Source: Chloroflexota bacterium (GTDB lineage Bacteria > Chloroflexota > Anaerolineae > DUEN01). From it: a DNA stretch of 56,115 bases. The notes under the pieces are model-generated. The model was not told where the DNA came from. It made no database searches and saw only the letters and a list, made by a program, of their open reading frames with translations. The translations under genes and the position numbers were made by a program. Location of the stretch: contig JAADGJ010000018.1 of assembly GCA_013152435.1 (NCBI GenBank), positions 1 to 56,115 of the forward strand, in the 5' to 3' direction. Positions 36,005-44,694 of this stretch are shown here, one piece after another (positions within the stretch are counted from its first letter, which is position 1; every line of letters begins with the position of its first letter).

Positions 36005-37069
36005 CAGAAACGGGATCGGGCGGGAGAGCGGCGGGGGCGTATACGCCTCCCGGTAGTACGCGGCCACCCGGCGCAGGACCGCATCGCGTATCGCGCGCAA
36101 TTCCTCCGCGGCCGGGCCCAACGTCATCATCCGGCTGGCGGCCACGTGATTGTCCAGGATGCCCTGGGCCACGTCGATGGGCACATCCAGCCGGCAGAAG
36201 ATCCAGGCGATCACCCCGCTATACCAGCGCAGGCGCGCCTCCTCCCCAGCGCGGAAGGTGGATGTGGGCTGGCCGTCGAACGTCATGCGCCGCACCTCGC
36301 CCAGCGTGGCGCCGCCCAACACGCCGTGGATGATGGAGATCGTCTCCGCGCCGCATCGCCAGAACTCGTCCGCCCCCAGGCAACGCATCTCCGCGCCCGG
36401 GTCGGCGAAGATGACCTGTGCGGCGGCGCGGGTGTACAGCTTGTAGCCGGAGTTGAAGTCGGGCACGTCCTCCGGGCTCGCACAGAAGCGCAGATCCAAC
36501 ACGCGACCCTGCCGCGCCAGGTGATAGCGCAGAGCATCCAACAACACCCGATCCTGCAACAACTCCAGCTCACCGCGCAGCCAACCCATCGGTCGATGCA
36601 GGCTGCCCCGCCGCCCGATCACCAGCACGCGATCGTTGGCCGTCTCCCGGGCGATATGGACCGCCGCCCGCGCCAGATTGGGCAGATCGTTGATGAAGTG
36701 ATCGGCGTCAGCATCGCGCACGCACAGCAGGTCGGCGTCCGGCCTCTCGCTCAGCAGCCAGCGCATCCCCTGTGTGACCGCGTGCTCCTTGCCGCGATTC
36801 TCGTCCTCTATGATCAGCGCCGGGGCGACGCCCTCCCGCCGCAGGAGCCGATCCCTCTCGACCCGGGCCACCCGGGCGATACGCGGGCTTCCGTCCACCA
36901 CCAGCACGATCTGATCCCAGGGCATGAACAGCCCGCAGTCGGCCAGGGTCAAACGCAGCAGATCGGCGATGGCCTCATCGGACTCCTGGGGGTTATACCA
37001 GACCGGCACCACCATCCCCAGCCGGGGATGCAGGTCGGCGATGGTGGCGTAGTGCTCGTGAGTGCTCAC
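36002..37069 (-). CDS. GT-A fold glycosyltransferase-like protein
   Basis: The 355-residue product begins at GTG 37069, which overlaps the ROK gene stop (GTGA). It has MVVPVWYNPQESDEAI, QIVLVVDGSPRIA, ENRGKEHAVTQGMRWLL and VRDADADHFIND with a DxD-type metal site, all in GT-A order; there is no membrane helix. It would transfer a sugar from a nucleotide donor inside the cell. The frame is open far upstream of 37069 but only as the shadow of ROK. The stop codon lies in R1 copy E. Confidence 0.75.
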   Translation of the reverse strand: MSTHEHYATIADLHPRLGMVVPVWYNPQESDEAIADLLRLTLADCGLFMPWDQIVLVVDGSPRIARVARVERDRLLRREGVAPALIIEDENRGKEHAVTQGMRWLLSERPDADLLCVRDADADHFINDLPNLARAAVHIARETANDRVLVIGRRGSLHRPMGWLRGELELLQDRVLLDALRYHLARQGRVLDLRFCASPEDVPDFNSGYKLYTRAAAQVIFADPGAEMRCLGADEFWRCGAETISIIHGVLGGATLGEVRRMTFDGQPTSTFRAGEEARLRWYSGVIAWIFCRLDVPIDVAQGILDNHVAASRMMTLGPAAEELRAIRDAVLRRVAAYYREAYTPPPLSRPIPFL

Positions 37070-38004
37070 GCCGCGCCCCTCTCCGCTGCCAGTCTCAGCC
37101 GGGCCAGCACGCCCGCACCGATCACGCCCGCCTGCGGCCCCAAAGCGGCCTTCCAGACCGGCGTCGATCGAGCCGTGGGCAACGCGTGCCGGGCGATGCA
37201 GGAGCGAATGGCCTGGAAAAACGGCTCGCCGGCCTCGGCCACCCCTCCGCCGATGATGATCGCGTCCGGCGCCATCACGTTCACCAGCGAGGTCAACGCG
37301 AACCCCAACCAGCGGCCGGCCTCCTGCACGGCGAAGCGCGCCAGCTGATCCCCAGCCCGCATCGCCTCCACCACCTCCCGTCCTGTGGGAGCGCTGGGTA
37401 GCCCGCGCAGGCGGCGGTAATGCTCGGCGATGGCTGGACCCGAGGCGTACTGTTCCACACAGCCGCGGTCGCCGCAGGTGCACGGCCGGCCGTCCCGGAC
37501 CACTTTGACATGCCCTACCGCGCCGGCCAGCCCGGCGCGGCCCGGGTGCAAACGCCCGTTCAGCACCCAGCCGCCGCCGATCCCGGTGCCCACCGCCACA
37601 TACAGCCCGTTCCGCACCCCCCGGCCGGCACCGTACGTCGCCTCGCCCAGCGCCATGGCGTGCACATCGTTGTCCATCCAGACGGGCACCCCCAGCGCCG
37701 CCCCCAACTCCCGGCGAAGGGGCACGCCGGTCCAGCCGGGGATCAGATCCGTGGCATAGACGATCTCCCCGGTGCCCGGATCCACCTGGCCGCCCGTGCC
37801 CACGCCGATCGCCGCCGGGGGACGCTCCGCCGCGGCCGCCACCTCTCGCGCCAGTTGCACGACCCGACGCAACACGGCCTCGCTTCCCTCGTGCACCGCC
37901 GTGGGAACGGAGCGTGCATGGTACAGTGTGCCATCCGGGGCGACCATCGCGGCGGCGATCTTGGTCCCGCCGATATCGATCCCCAACGTCCACGCCTCTT
38001 CCAT
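37066..38004 (-). CDS. ROK-family sugar kinase (glucokinase-like)
   Basis: The 312-residue protein has the phosphate loop LGIDIGGTKIAAAMV, the catalytic Asp in VWMDNDVHAMALGE, VAVGTGIGGGWVLNG and the ROK zinc site CTCGDRGCVE. It phosphorylates a hexose, glucose or N-acetyl-sugar, with ATP. No DNA-binding domain is present, so it is a kinase and not a ROK repressor. GGAGG precedes ATG 38004. R1 copy F separates it from the upstream gene at 38244, and the glycosyltransferase gene overlaps its end. Confidence 0.9.
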   Translation of the reverse strand: MEEAWTLGIDIGGTKIAAAMVAPDGTLYHARSVPTAVHEGSEAVLRRVVQLAREVAAAAERPPAAIGVGTGGQVDPGTGEIVYATDLIPGWTGVPLRRELGAALGVPVWMDNDVHAMALGEATYGAGRGVRNGLYVAVGTGIGGGWVLNGRLHPGRAGLAGAVGHVKVVRDGRPCTCGDRGCVEQYASGPAIAEHYRRLRGLPSAPTGREVVEAMRAGDQLARFAVQEAGRWLGFALTSLVNVMAPDAIIIGGGVAEAGEPFFQAIRSCIARHALPTARSTPVWKAALGPQAGVIGAGVLARLRLAAERGAA

Positions 38005-38030
38005 ACCGCCTCCTGTGCGACGGGCACGCC

Positions 38031-38246
38031 ACCCTCAATCACAAGCCCCACAGGGGGATATGGGGGAACCCCCCTCCACGGAAAATACCGCTTTCCCGGC
38101 CTGCACCTGCTTCTCTCGGCCCCTTCCGCAAGGGTCTGGGCCGGGCCCCGGCAGGTCAAGGGCGGAAGAAAATTCTTTCTGGAGGAGCAAGGCCCCTCCA
38201 GGCCTCCCCATAACAGGAGCAACAGGACTTCTCAGGCACGCTCTTA
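38031..38246 (+). repeat. R1 intergenic repeat, copy F
   Basis: About 216 bases. The left end is truncated (begins near CTCAATCACAAGCCCCACAG). It keeps the CCCTCCACGGAAAA block, the ACCTGC...GGCAGGT centre, TTTCTGGAGGAGCAAGGCCC and the intact right end CTCAGGCACGCTCTTA. The terminal TTA is the stop codon of the gene at 38244. Confidence 0.85.
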
Positions 38247-38990
38247 GAAGGGCGGCTCCTTATGCAGTTCCTCGATCAACTGCAAGGCGGCCTCAATCTG
38301 CTCCGCCGTCCCCTGGAGCAGCAGGCGCACGGCCCCCTCGGCACCGAAGATGCCGCCGGAGCCGACATGACGAACCTGAACGCCGCAGAGCAGGTGGAAC
38401 GCCTCGATCTCGGTGATGATCTCACCGGTGATGGGGAAAAGCGGATGGACGTGATTGGCCGCCTCCTCGCCCTGTCCCAACACGCGCGCCGTCTCCAGGA
38501 TATCATGCGTCACCAACTTCTCCAGGCCCACCGGGATCACCAGCGTAACCCGCCGTCCGATGATCGGTCCCAACGCGCCCCCCACGGTTCCACCGTTGGG
38601 GTCCCCGATGCACACCCCGGCCACCTTCTTCTCGTAATTGAGCGCGTTGGCCCCCTTGATGAAGACATCGCCGGGGCCCATCTGGCGCGCCGCCTCAAAG
38701 CGATTCATCCCCTGCACCGGCTGCCCGTCATGCAGGATCACATCGGGCAGGTTCTTGGGCGCCAGGCGGGTCTTGCTGTCAAAGCCCGGCGGGACCACAT
38801 GCCCGGTCACGTACGCATACCGGTCGATGGGCTTCCCCAGGACCTCCTCGACGACGTAGCCATCCGTGGTACCGGTCGAGATGACCATCCACCCCTGTCG
38901 TCGGGCGCGCTGCACGGCGGGATGAGCTGCTACCCCCTTGGCGATCAGACGTTTCGACTGCGAGACGGTGAGAACGACCTCAGCTAGCAT
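38244..38990 (-). CDS. Conserved-looking protein of unknown function
   Basis: The 248-residue product was not recognised. Notable segments are a start SQSKRLIAKGVAAHPAVQRA, GWMVISTGTTDGYVVEEVLGK, the Gly-rich IGDPNGGTVGGALGPIIGRR and a C-terminal HVGSGGIFGAEGAVRLLLQG. The balance of Gly, Val and Ala suggests a soluble alpha/beta enzyme; a ligand-binding Gly loop at 125-145 is possible. AGGTG lies about eight bases before ATG 38990. It sits in a sugar-utilisation set between the ROK kinase and the esterase and is therefore likely to act there. Its stop lies in R1 copy F. Confidence 0.7.
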   Translation of the reverse strand: MLAEVVLTVSQSKRLIAKGVAAHPAVQRARRQGWMVISTGTTDGYVVEEVLGKPIDRYAYVTGHVVPPGFDSKTRLAPKNLPDVILHDGQPVQGMNRFEAARQMGPGDVFIKGANALNYEKKVAGVCIGDPNGGTVGGALGPIIGRRVTLVIPVGLEKLVTHDILETARVLGQGEEAANHVHPLFPITGEIITEIEAFHLLCGVQVRHVGSGGIFGAEGAVRLLLQGTAEQIEAALQLIEELHKEPPF

Positions 38991-39069
38991 GGTAAGGCAC
39001 CTCCGAGGGACAAACGTTCTAAAACGTAAAGAGCAAAACGTAATAAACGTGAAGCGTGAGGGGATATGG
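38991..39069. repeat. ACGTAA-rich short intergenic repeats
   Basis: Within 39015-39060 the words AAAACGTAAAGAGCAAAACG and CGTAATAAACGTGAAGCGTG appear. Very similar words occur at 51678-51725, suggesting a small dispersed repeat. Confidence 0.55.
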
Positions 39070-40020
39070 TCACCCCTCGCTCAACCAGCGATCCAGGAAC
39101 GCGTACGCCTCCGCCTTCACCTCGTCGGGGAAGCTGTGGCCTCCGGGGAAGAGGATCGCCTGGAACCGATCGGCCACCCCGGCCTCCGCATAGGCGGCCC
39201 GCGCCTTCTCGGCGATCTCCCGCACGCCGTCGATGGGGAAGATGCGATCCTCCTCGCCCGCCGTGAGCAAGAAAGCCCGCGGGGCGATGTCCGCCACCAG
39301 GGCATCCAGATCGCACAGCTCCAGCAGGCCCGGCACATACATGGCCCGGTTATGATTGATCCCATCGCGCAGGATCGTGCGGATCAGGCCAAACCCACAC
39401 GAGGAGACGGCTGCCCGAACGCGCTCGTCGTACCAGGCCAGCCAGAGGGTCTCCTGGCCACCCAGCGAATGACCGATAGCCCCCAACCGCCCTGGATCAA
39501 CATCGGGCAACCCGGCCAGCACGTCCAGCGCACATACCAGATCATGCAGATACTTGGTCTGCAGACAGGAGCCGAGCAGGATACGCCGCGTGAACTCGAA
39601 CCCCTCATACTCCCGATCCTTGAGATGGGGGTTCTCCATGCGTACGTACTCGGGCGGCCGTCGGTCCTCAAAGCAGAGGTGATCCGGGCACAGCACGACG
39701 TACCCACGCCGGCACAGATCAAGCCCATAGTGATACATGCGGTTGGCGCTCAGCCCGGCCGGCTCCGACTTACCCAGGTAATACTGCCCCGCGTGCTGGT
39801 GGATGGCCAGGATGCCGGGCCGTCCGGACGCGGGCGAGGATCCCTTGGGGCGCAGCAGCCAGGCGGTGACGCGCTCGCCCGGCTCGACGGCGTAGGAGAC
39901 CGACACGCGAACGTGATCGCCCAGATCCACCTCCGGGCCGAAGGCGACATCCGGCGGCACACGCTCGGGGAATCGCCCCAACCGCTCGATGATCGCTTGA
40001 CGCAACGCCGGGTTGCCCAC
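39070..40020 (-). CDS. Alpha/beta hydrolase, acetyl-xylan-esterase-like
   Basis: The 316-residue product has AIHQHAGQYY, CPDHLCFEDRRPP, the nucleophile elbow IGHSLGGQETLWL, an acid in TAGEEDRIFPIDG and a His in FPGGHSFPDE: the complete Ser-Asp-His set. It is probably a cytosolic sugar-ester hydrolase. GTG 40020 is chosen because AGGAGG lies five bases upstream; the longer frame begins with TTG 40044. It is 31 bases downstream of an isomerase gene. Confidence 0.83.
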   Translation of the reverse strand: MGNPALRQAIIERLGRFPERVPPDVAFGPEVDLGDHVRVSVSYAVEPGERVTAWLLRPKGSSPASGRPGILAIHQHAGQYYLGKSEPAGLSANRMYHYGLDLCRRGYVVLCPDHLCFEDRRPPEYVRMENPHLKDREYEGFEFTRRILLGSCLQTKYLHDLVCALDVLAGLPDVDPGRLGAIGHSLGGQETLWLAWYDERVRAAVSSCGFGLIRTILRDGINHNRAMYVPGLLELCDLDALVADIAPRAFLLTAGEEDRIFPIDGVREIAEKARAAYAEAGVADRFQAILFPGGHSFPDEVKAEAYAFLDRWLSEG

Positions 40021-40051
40021 TCTTCCCTCCTCGTGAGAAGGCAAGGCCTTC

Positions 40052-40843
40052 CTACGCCAGGCTACGCTCGATCAGCGCCTTGGACTTGAGGATGCCCTCA
40101 TGGTCGTCGCTCTTCCCCTCGAACTCGATGCCGTAGGAACCCGTGTAGCCGGACTTCTCCAGGATCTGGATACAGCGCGGGATATCGATGTTGGGATCAT
40201 TGCCGGTCGCGTCGAACTCACGCGCTTTGGCATGGACAGCCACGGCGTAGGGAGCCAGCTTCTCCAGCGCGGCGAAGCGATCCACCTCCGGAGGGAAGTT
40301 CCCAAAGTCCGGCAGCGTCCCAATCCAGGGGCTGTTCACGGAGCGGATCACCCGCAGGATGTTCTCCGGATCGGCCGATACGCCGCCGTGGTTCTCGATG
40401 AGGATCTTAATCCCCATCTGCCCGCCGACCTCGGCGAGGACGCCGAAGCTCTCGATCAGACGCTCGATCCGCCCGGCCACGTCGGGATCATGATGTCCGC
40501 CCATGTTGGCACGAATGGCGTTGCACCCCAGGGCGGCCGCGATCTCAAACCAACGCGTGTGATTGGACACCGCCATCATGCGCTCCAGGCGATCGGGCGC
40601 TCCCAGATCCCCCTGCCGGTCGATCGCGATGTTCAGCATGCGCACGCCCTGGCTATTGGCCGCCGCGCGCAGCATGTTCAGGTAGCCGTTATCCTGCCGC
40701 TCGAAGAAGGGCTCATTGAGCTCGATCTGATCGATGCCGAACTCCTCACGCGCCACGCGAGGGAACTCCAGGAGCGTAAGAGGATGCTCCTCTCGCCGGA
40801 AACGACGCACGAGACTCCAGCCGGCCAATGACACTCGGGACAT
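40052..40843 (-). CDS. Sugar phosphate isomerase/epimerase-like TIM barrel
   Basis: The 263-residue protein has the xylose-isomerase-like pattern: QIELNEPFFERQDN, ILIENHGGVSADPE with a metal-binding Glu, TLPDFGNFPPE (Asp), YAVAVHAKAREFD (His) and YGIEFEGKSDD (Glu). Substrate is not evident. AGGAG lies eight bases before ATG 40843; the upstream open frame is not supported. It is probably the first gene of the minus-strand group running to 37066 and beyond. Confidence 0.83.
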   Translation of the reverse strand: MSRVSLAGWSLVRRFRREEHPLTLLEFPRVAREEFGIDQIELNEPFFERQDNGYLNMLRAAANSQGVRMLNIAIDRQGDLGAPDRLERMMAVSNHTRWFEIAAALGCNAIRANMGGHHDPDVAGRIERLIESFGVLAEVGGQMGIKILIENHGGVSADPENILRVIRSVNSPWIGTLPDFGNFPPEVDRFAALEKLAPYAVAVHAKAREFDATGNDPNIDIPRCIQILEKSGYTGSYGIEFEGKSDDHEGILKSKALIERSLA

Positions 40844-41126
40844 AGTGACTCTCCTGTTGATCATGATGGCGGCGACGGAAGTCGCCTTTGATGTGAAACC
40901 CGATGATGCTGAGATCGAGGCCCGCCGTTCCTCCGAGAGGATCAACGAAAGGTGCCACGACTCTCGCCGAGGCCATATCCTGGTGAACGGACAAGCCCAC
41001 ACGAGGCATTATAATACGAGCCCCCCCGGATTACAACAGCGAAAACCGCAACGGGACTGCCCACAAACCTCGAGGCTCAAAAACCAGGTCCGTCCCCCTC
41101 AAGAGGCGACCGCTGAGCCCGGGCAG
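40844..41126. other. Intergenic region between divergent gene sets
   Basis: 283 bases plus the R2 repeat beyond form the divide between the minus-strand and plus-strand sugar clusters. The direct repeat GGCGACCGCTGAGCCCGGG lies at 41105-41123 and again at 41362-41380. No gene is seen; a promoter for the minus-strand genes is expected here, and a TTATAAT at about 41009 is a candidate -10. Confidence 0.4.
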
Positions 41127-41320
41127 GGGGTGGCTCGAAGGGGCGTCAGCCCCTCCGAAGAAACCTATTTTCAGGCCCTCACCTGCCCCGTGGGGCCGGA
41201 GGCCACCGGCTAAAGCCCCAACCAGGCAGGTAAAAGCGAGAAAAAGAGTTTTCCTGCGGAGGGGAAGCCCCTCCGCACCTCCCCTTTCAGGTGCGACCGC
41301 CCATGGAGGGAAAAAGCGAC
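41127..41320 (-). repeat. R2 intergenic repeat, copy 2
   Basis: In minus orientation it matches copy 1 at 32895 over TTTACCTGCCTGGTTGGGG, GCCGGTGGCCTCC, CCCCACGGGGCAGGTGAGGG and GGTTTCTTCGGAGGGGC. It adds a left block with a GTGCGGAGGGG...CCCCTCCGC hairpin, which is missing from copy 1. The whole lies between two 19-base direct repeats. Confidence 0.75.
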
Positions 41321-41499
41321 AGGCGGGGGCCTCGCCCATGCTGTTCAGTTGATGCGAATAGGGCGACCGCTGAGCCCGGGACTCCCAGGATCAGACGAAA
41401 GGCACGGAACCGCGAATATGCCGCTCATGGGCGATGTCGCCCGGGACTGACAGCTTGCTTGCCAGGGCAATTCTATGACACGTGACGTGACAAAAGGTC

Positions 41500-41528
41500 T
41501 AGACAACGCCCCCAAAGCATGGTATACT
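41500..41528 (+). promoter_or_regulatory. Sigma70-type promoter of the plus-strand sugar cluster
   Basis: TAGACA (41500-41505), 17-base spacer, TATACT (41523-41528): ten of twelve consensus bases. The leader to the UroD-like gene at 41780 is about 245 bases. Just upstream, CACGTGACGTGACA includes a palindromic CACGTG that could bind a regulator. Confidence 0.75.
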
Positions 41529-41779
41529 CGCGCCAGGTCAACCGATCCGAAGATGGATCTACAGGCGGTGGGGCGTCCATCCCGGCTGGGCGAAGGCCGC
41601 GCTTTACCCTCCAATCCTCGCACGGACATGTTTCCCCCATCGCCTATCCTAGTGTATGCTTGCGATCACATAGGCGATCGTCTGACCAGAGCCACCGGGG
41701 GGAAGCCACCAGCCTCCGGGGCCAAAGGTGGCGAACGGCCCTGATCCCGATCCCACGACAACACAGGTGCAAAGGAATC

Positions 41780-42973
41780 ATGAAACCTCGCGAACGCGTT
41801 CTGACCGCCCTGGCCCACAAGGAGCCTGATCGGGTGCCCATCGACTTCGGCGGGATGCGCTCCACGGGCATCATGGCCCTGGCCTACGCCCCGCTCAAAC
41901 GGTCCCTCGGCATAGAGGATGGCAGCATCGACGTCTATGACGTTGGCCAGCAACTGGCGCTGGTGGAAGAACCTGTCCGGCAACGATTCGGGGTGGACGT
42001 GGTCCCGCTGGACTTCGACGCATTGGGCCCGTGGCAGCCATACACGCTGCCGGATGGGACCCCCGCGCGGGTCCCCGCTCACTACCGGATCGAAAGGGCG
42101 GAGGACGGGACCCTCTACATCCTCAACGACGAGGGACGCCGGGTGGCGGCCATGCCGCCCGATGGATACTACTTCGACTCCATCTACCACCCGCTGGCCG
42201 ACGCCCAAACCGTGGACGACCTGAAAGCCTTCTCATGGAGCGGCCGCTCCGATGAGGACCTGGCCCGGCTGCGAGAGGAGGCCCGTCGGCTGTACAACGA
42301 GACGGACTACGCCATCATGGGGGCATTCGGGGGCAACATCCTGGAGTCGGGCCAGGGCCTGCGTGGATGGGAGCAATTCATGCTCGACCTGGCCTACGGC
42401 GGTCCCTTCCTGGAGACGTTCCTGGAGCTGCTGACGGAGAACCACCTGCGGAATCTGGAGCGTTATCTGGGCGCCGTCGGCGAGTACATCCAGATCATCC
42501 AGATGGGCGATGACCTCGGCACCCAGCGAGGCCCCCAGATCTCCGTGGATATGTATCGCCGCTGGATCAAGCCGTACCATAAACGCATCTACGGCTGGGT
42601 ACACGACCACTATCCCGACATCTACGTCTTCCTGCACTGCTGCGGCGGCGTCTATGACCTGATCCCGGACCTGATCGACGCCGGCGTGGATATCCTGAAC
42701 CCGGTGCAAACCTCCGCCCATGGCATGGACCCGGTTCGCCTGAAGCGAGAGTTCGGCCGCGACCTGGTCTTCTGGGGCGGCGGCTGCGAGACCCAGAGCA
42801 CGCTTCCGCACGGCACGCCGGAGGAAGTACGCCAGCAGGTGAAGGAGCGGCTGGAGATCTTCGCGCCGGACGGCGGCTATGTGTTCAACCAGATTCACAA
42901 CATCCAGCACGGCGTCCCGCCGGAGAACATCACCGCCATGTTCGAGGCCGCGCTGGCTCATGGCTCCTATTAG
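41780..42973 (+). CDS. UroD-family methyltransferase-like protein, zinc-site type
   Basis: The 397-residue TIM-barrel protein starts MKPRERVLTALAHKEPDRVPIDF, standard for the UroD/MtaA/CmuA family. It has VFLHCCGGVYDLIPDLIDAG with a HxC pair and LVFWGGGCETQSTLP with a third Cys. These three correspond to the zinc ligands that activate thiols in MtaA/MtbA-type corrinoid methyltransferases. It therefore looks more like a methyl-transfer enzyme than a heme-synthesis enzyme. A corrinoid protein and a second UroD-like gene lie downstream. Start ATG 41780 has AAAGGA upstream. Confidence 0.8.
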   Translation: MKPRERVLTALAHKEPDRVPIDFGGMRSTGIMALAYAPLKRSLGIEDGSIDVYDVGQQLALVEEPVRQRFGVDVVPLDFDALGPWQPYTLPDGTPARVPAHYRIERAEDGTLYILNDEGRRVAAMPPDGYYFDSIYHPLADAQTVDDLKAFSWSGRSDEDLARLREEARRLYNETDYAIMGAFGGNILESGQGLRGWEQFMLDLAYGGPFLETFLELLTENHLRNLERYLGAVGEYIQIIQMGDDLGTQRGPQISVDMYRRWIKPYHKRIYGWVHDHYPDIYVFLHCCGGVYDLIPDLIDAGVDILNPVQTSAHGMDPVRLKREFGRDLVFWGGGCETQSTLPHGTPEEVRQQVKERLEIFAPDGGYVFNQIHNIQHGVPPENITAMFEAALAHGSY

Positions 42974-43027
42974 CCAGCGACCTCACCGTCGAATGGATCC
43001 CACGGGACCCATGTAACCCTGTGCGCT

Positions 43028-43047
43028 CGGAGACGCTGGCGTCTCCG
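43028..43047 (+). other. Hairpin upstream of the xylulokinase-like gene
   Basis: CGGAGACG pairs with CGTCTCCG around a CTGG loop, 40 bases before the kinase start. There is no T-run, so a translational or mRNA stability role is more likely than termination. Confidence 0.45.
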
Positions 43048-43086
43048 AATCCCGCATCACCGCGACCCACGGCGAGGAGGATGGAT

Positions 43087-44631
43087 ATGGGGTATCTGAT
43101 GGGTATTGATGTCGGCACAACCGGCACGCGAGCGATCATCGTAGACCCCGCCACGGGCGACGTGGTCGCCGGAGCCACCGAGGAATATCCCCTCTACACC
43201 CCGCAACCCCAATGGGCGGAGCAGGACCCGGCCGATTGGTGGCAGGCCACCTGCGACGCCATTCGAGCCGCCATTTCCCAGGCCAACATCCGACCGGATG
43301 ATATCCAGGGCATCGGCCTCACCGGCCAGATGCACGGCATCGTGCTCCTGGATGAGAACGACCAGGTCCTGCGTCCATCCATCATCTGGTGCGATCAGCG
43401 CAGCCAGGCCCAATGCGATTGGATCACCGAGCGCGTGGGGGCGGAACGACTCATCGAGCTGACCAGCAACCCCGCCCTGACCGGCTTCAGCGCCCCGAAA
43501 CTGCTGTGGATTCGCGACCACCAGCCGGACCTGTACGCCCGGGCGCGGACGTTCCTGCTGCCCAAAGATTTCATCCGCTTCAAACTCACGGGCGAACGGG
43601 CCAGTGAGGTATCCGACGCCTCCGGGACGCTCCTCTTCGATGTGACGAACCGGCGCTGGTCCCAGGAGATGCTCGACGCGCTGGGGATCGATCCATCGCT
43701 GCTGCCCAAGGTGTACGAGTCGCCGGAGGTGACGGGCCATATCACCGCGGAGGCCGCTCAGATCACGGGGCTGAAGGAGGGCACGCCGGTGGTGGGCGGC
43801 GGCGGCGACCAGGCGGCCGGGGCGGTGGGCAACGGCGTCGTGCGACCCGGCATCGTGTCCTGCACGGTAGGCAGCTCGGGCGTGGTATTCGCGTACATGG
43901 ACCAGCCCAAGCTCGACCCGAAGGGCCGCGTGCACACCTTCTGCCACGCGGTGCCCGGCGCCTGGCACGTGATGGGCGTCACCCAGGGGGCGGGGCTCTC
44001 CCTGCGCTGGTTCCGCGACCGATTCGGCGGGATGGAGCGGGCGCTGGCCCCCGAGCTGGGCGTCGATCCCTACGACATCCTGGTCGATGAGGCTCGGCGC
44101 GCCCCCGCCGGATGCGAGGGATTGATCTTCCTGCCCTACCTGATGGGCGAACGCACGCCGCACCTGGATCCGGACGCCAAGGGCGTCTTCTTCGGGCTGA
44201 CGGCGCGCCACACCCGCGGCGACGTGATCCGCTCGATCCTGGAGGGCGTGGCTTACAGCCTGCGGGACTCCTTCGAGATCCTGCGGGAGATGGAGGTGCC
44301 CATCGAGCAGGTGCGCGCCTCCGGCGGCGGGGCACGCTCCGACCTATGGCGCCAGATCCAGGCGGATGTGTACGACACGGAGTTGGTCACCATCAACGCC
44401 ACGGAGGGGCCCGCCTACGGCGCCGCTCTCCTGGCCGGCGTGGGTACCGGCGTGTGGCCCACAGTCCCCGCGGCATGCGACGCCACCATCAAGATCACGG
44501 GCCGGACGGCGCCGGACGCCGATCGGGTGAAGGTCTACGATGCGTACTACGCCATCTACCGTAGCCTATATGGTATGCTAAAGCCCGCCTACGACCGGGT
44601 GGCTGAAGTCATCCGAACATATGCCGGCTGA
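43087..44631 (+). CDS. xylB: FGGY-family carbohydrate kinase, xylulokinase-like
   Basis: The 514-residue protein has the phosphate loop LMGIDVGTTGTRAIIVD, GIGLTGQMHGIVLLD (typical of XylB), PSIIWCDQRS, GGGGDQAAGAVGNGVV, LPYLMGERTPHLDP and ASGGGARSDLWRQIQADV. It phosphorylates a pentulose such as D-xylulose; related family members accept L-xylulose or 3-keto-L-gulonate, which fits the hexulose-phosphate synthase-like gene downstream. ATG 43087 has AGGAGG six bases upstream. It follows the UroD-like gene by 113 bases and is probably in the same transcript. Confidence 0.88.
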   Translation: MGYLMGIDVGTTGTRAIIVDPATGDVVAGATEEYPLYTPQPQWAEQDPADWWQATCDAIRAAISQANIRPDDIQGIGLTGQMHGIVLLDENDQVLRPSIIWCDQRSQAQCDWITERVGAERLIELTSNPALTGFSAPKLLWIRDHQPDLYARARTFLLPKDFIRFKLTGERASEVSDASGTLLFDVTNRRWSQEMLDALGIDPSLLPKVYESPEVTGHITAEAAQITGLKEGTPVVGGGGDQAAGAVGNGVVRPGIVSCTVGSSGVVFAYMDQPKLDPKGRVHTFCHAVPGAWHVMGVTQGAGLSLRWFRDRFGGMERALAPELGVDPYDILVDEARRAPAGCEGLIFLPYLMGERTPHLDPDAKGVFFGLTARHTRGDVIRSILEGVAYSLRDSFEILREMEVPIEQVRASGGGARSDLWRQIQADVYDTELVTINATEGPAYGAALLAGVGTGVWPTVPAACDATIKITGRTAPDADRVKVYDAYYAIYRSLYGMLKPAYDRVAEVIRTYAG

Positions 44632-44694
44632 GCCGGCACAGCGGAGGGGGAAGCCCCTTCGCGAACTCCGTGAAATGCAAAGGAGATAGGAACG

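Noticed and set aside
35123-37348. A 741-codon plus-strand frame across three minus-strand genes
   Set aside because: It spans nitrilase, glycosyltransferase and kinase genes that have diagnostic motifs on the other strand, and crosses an R1 repeat.
41519-41779. A longer N-terminus for the UroD-like protein
   Set aside because: The 87 extra codons overlap the promoter's -10 box and lack family similarity; ATG 41780 has a ribosome site and the usual family start.
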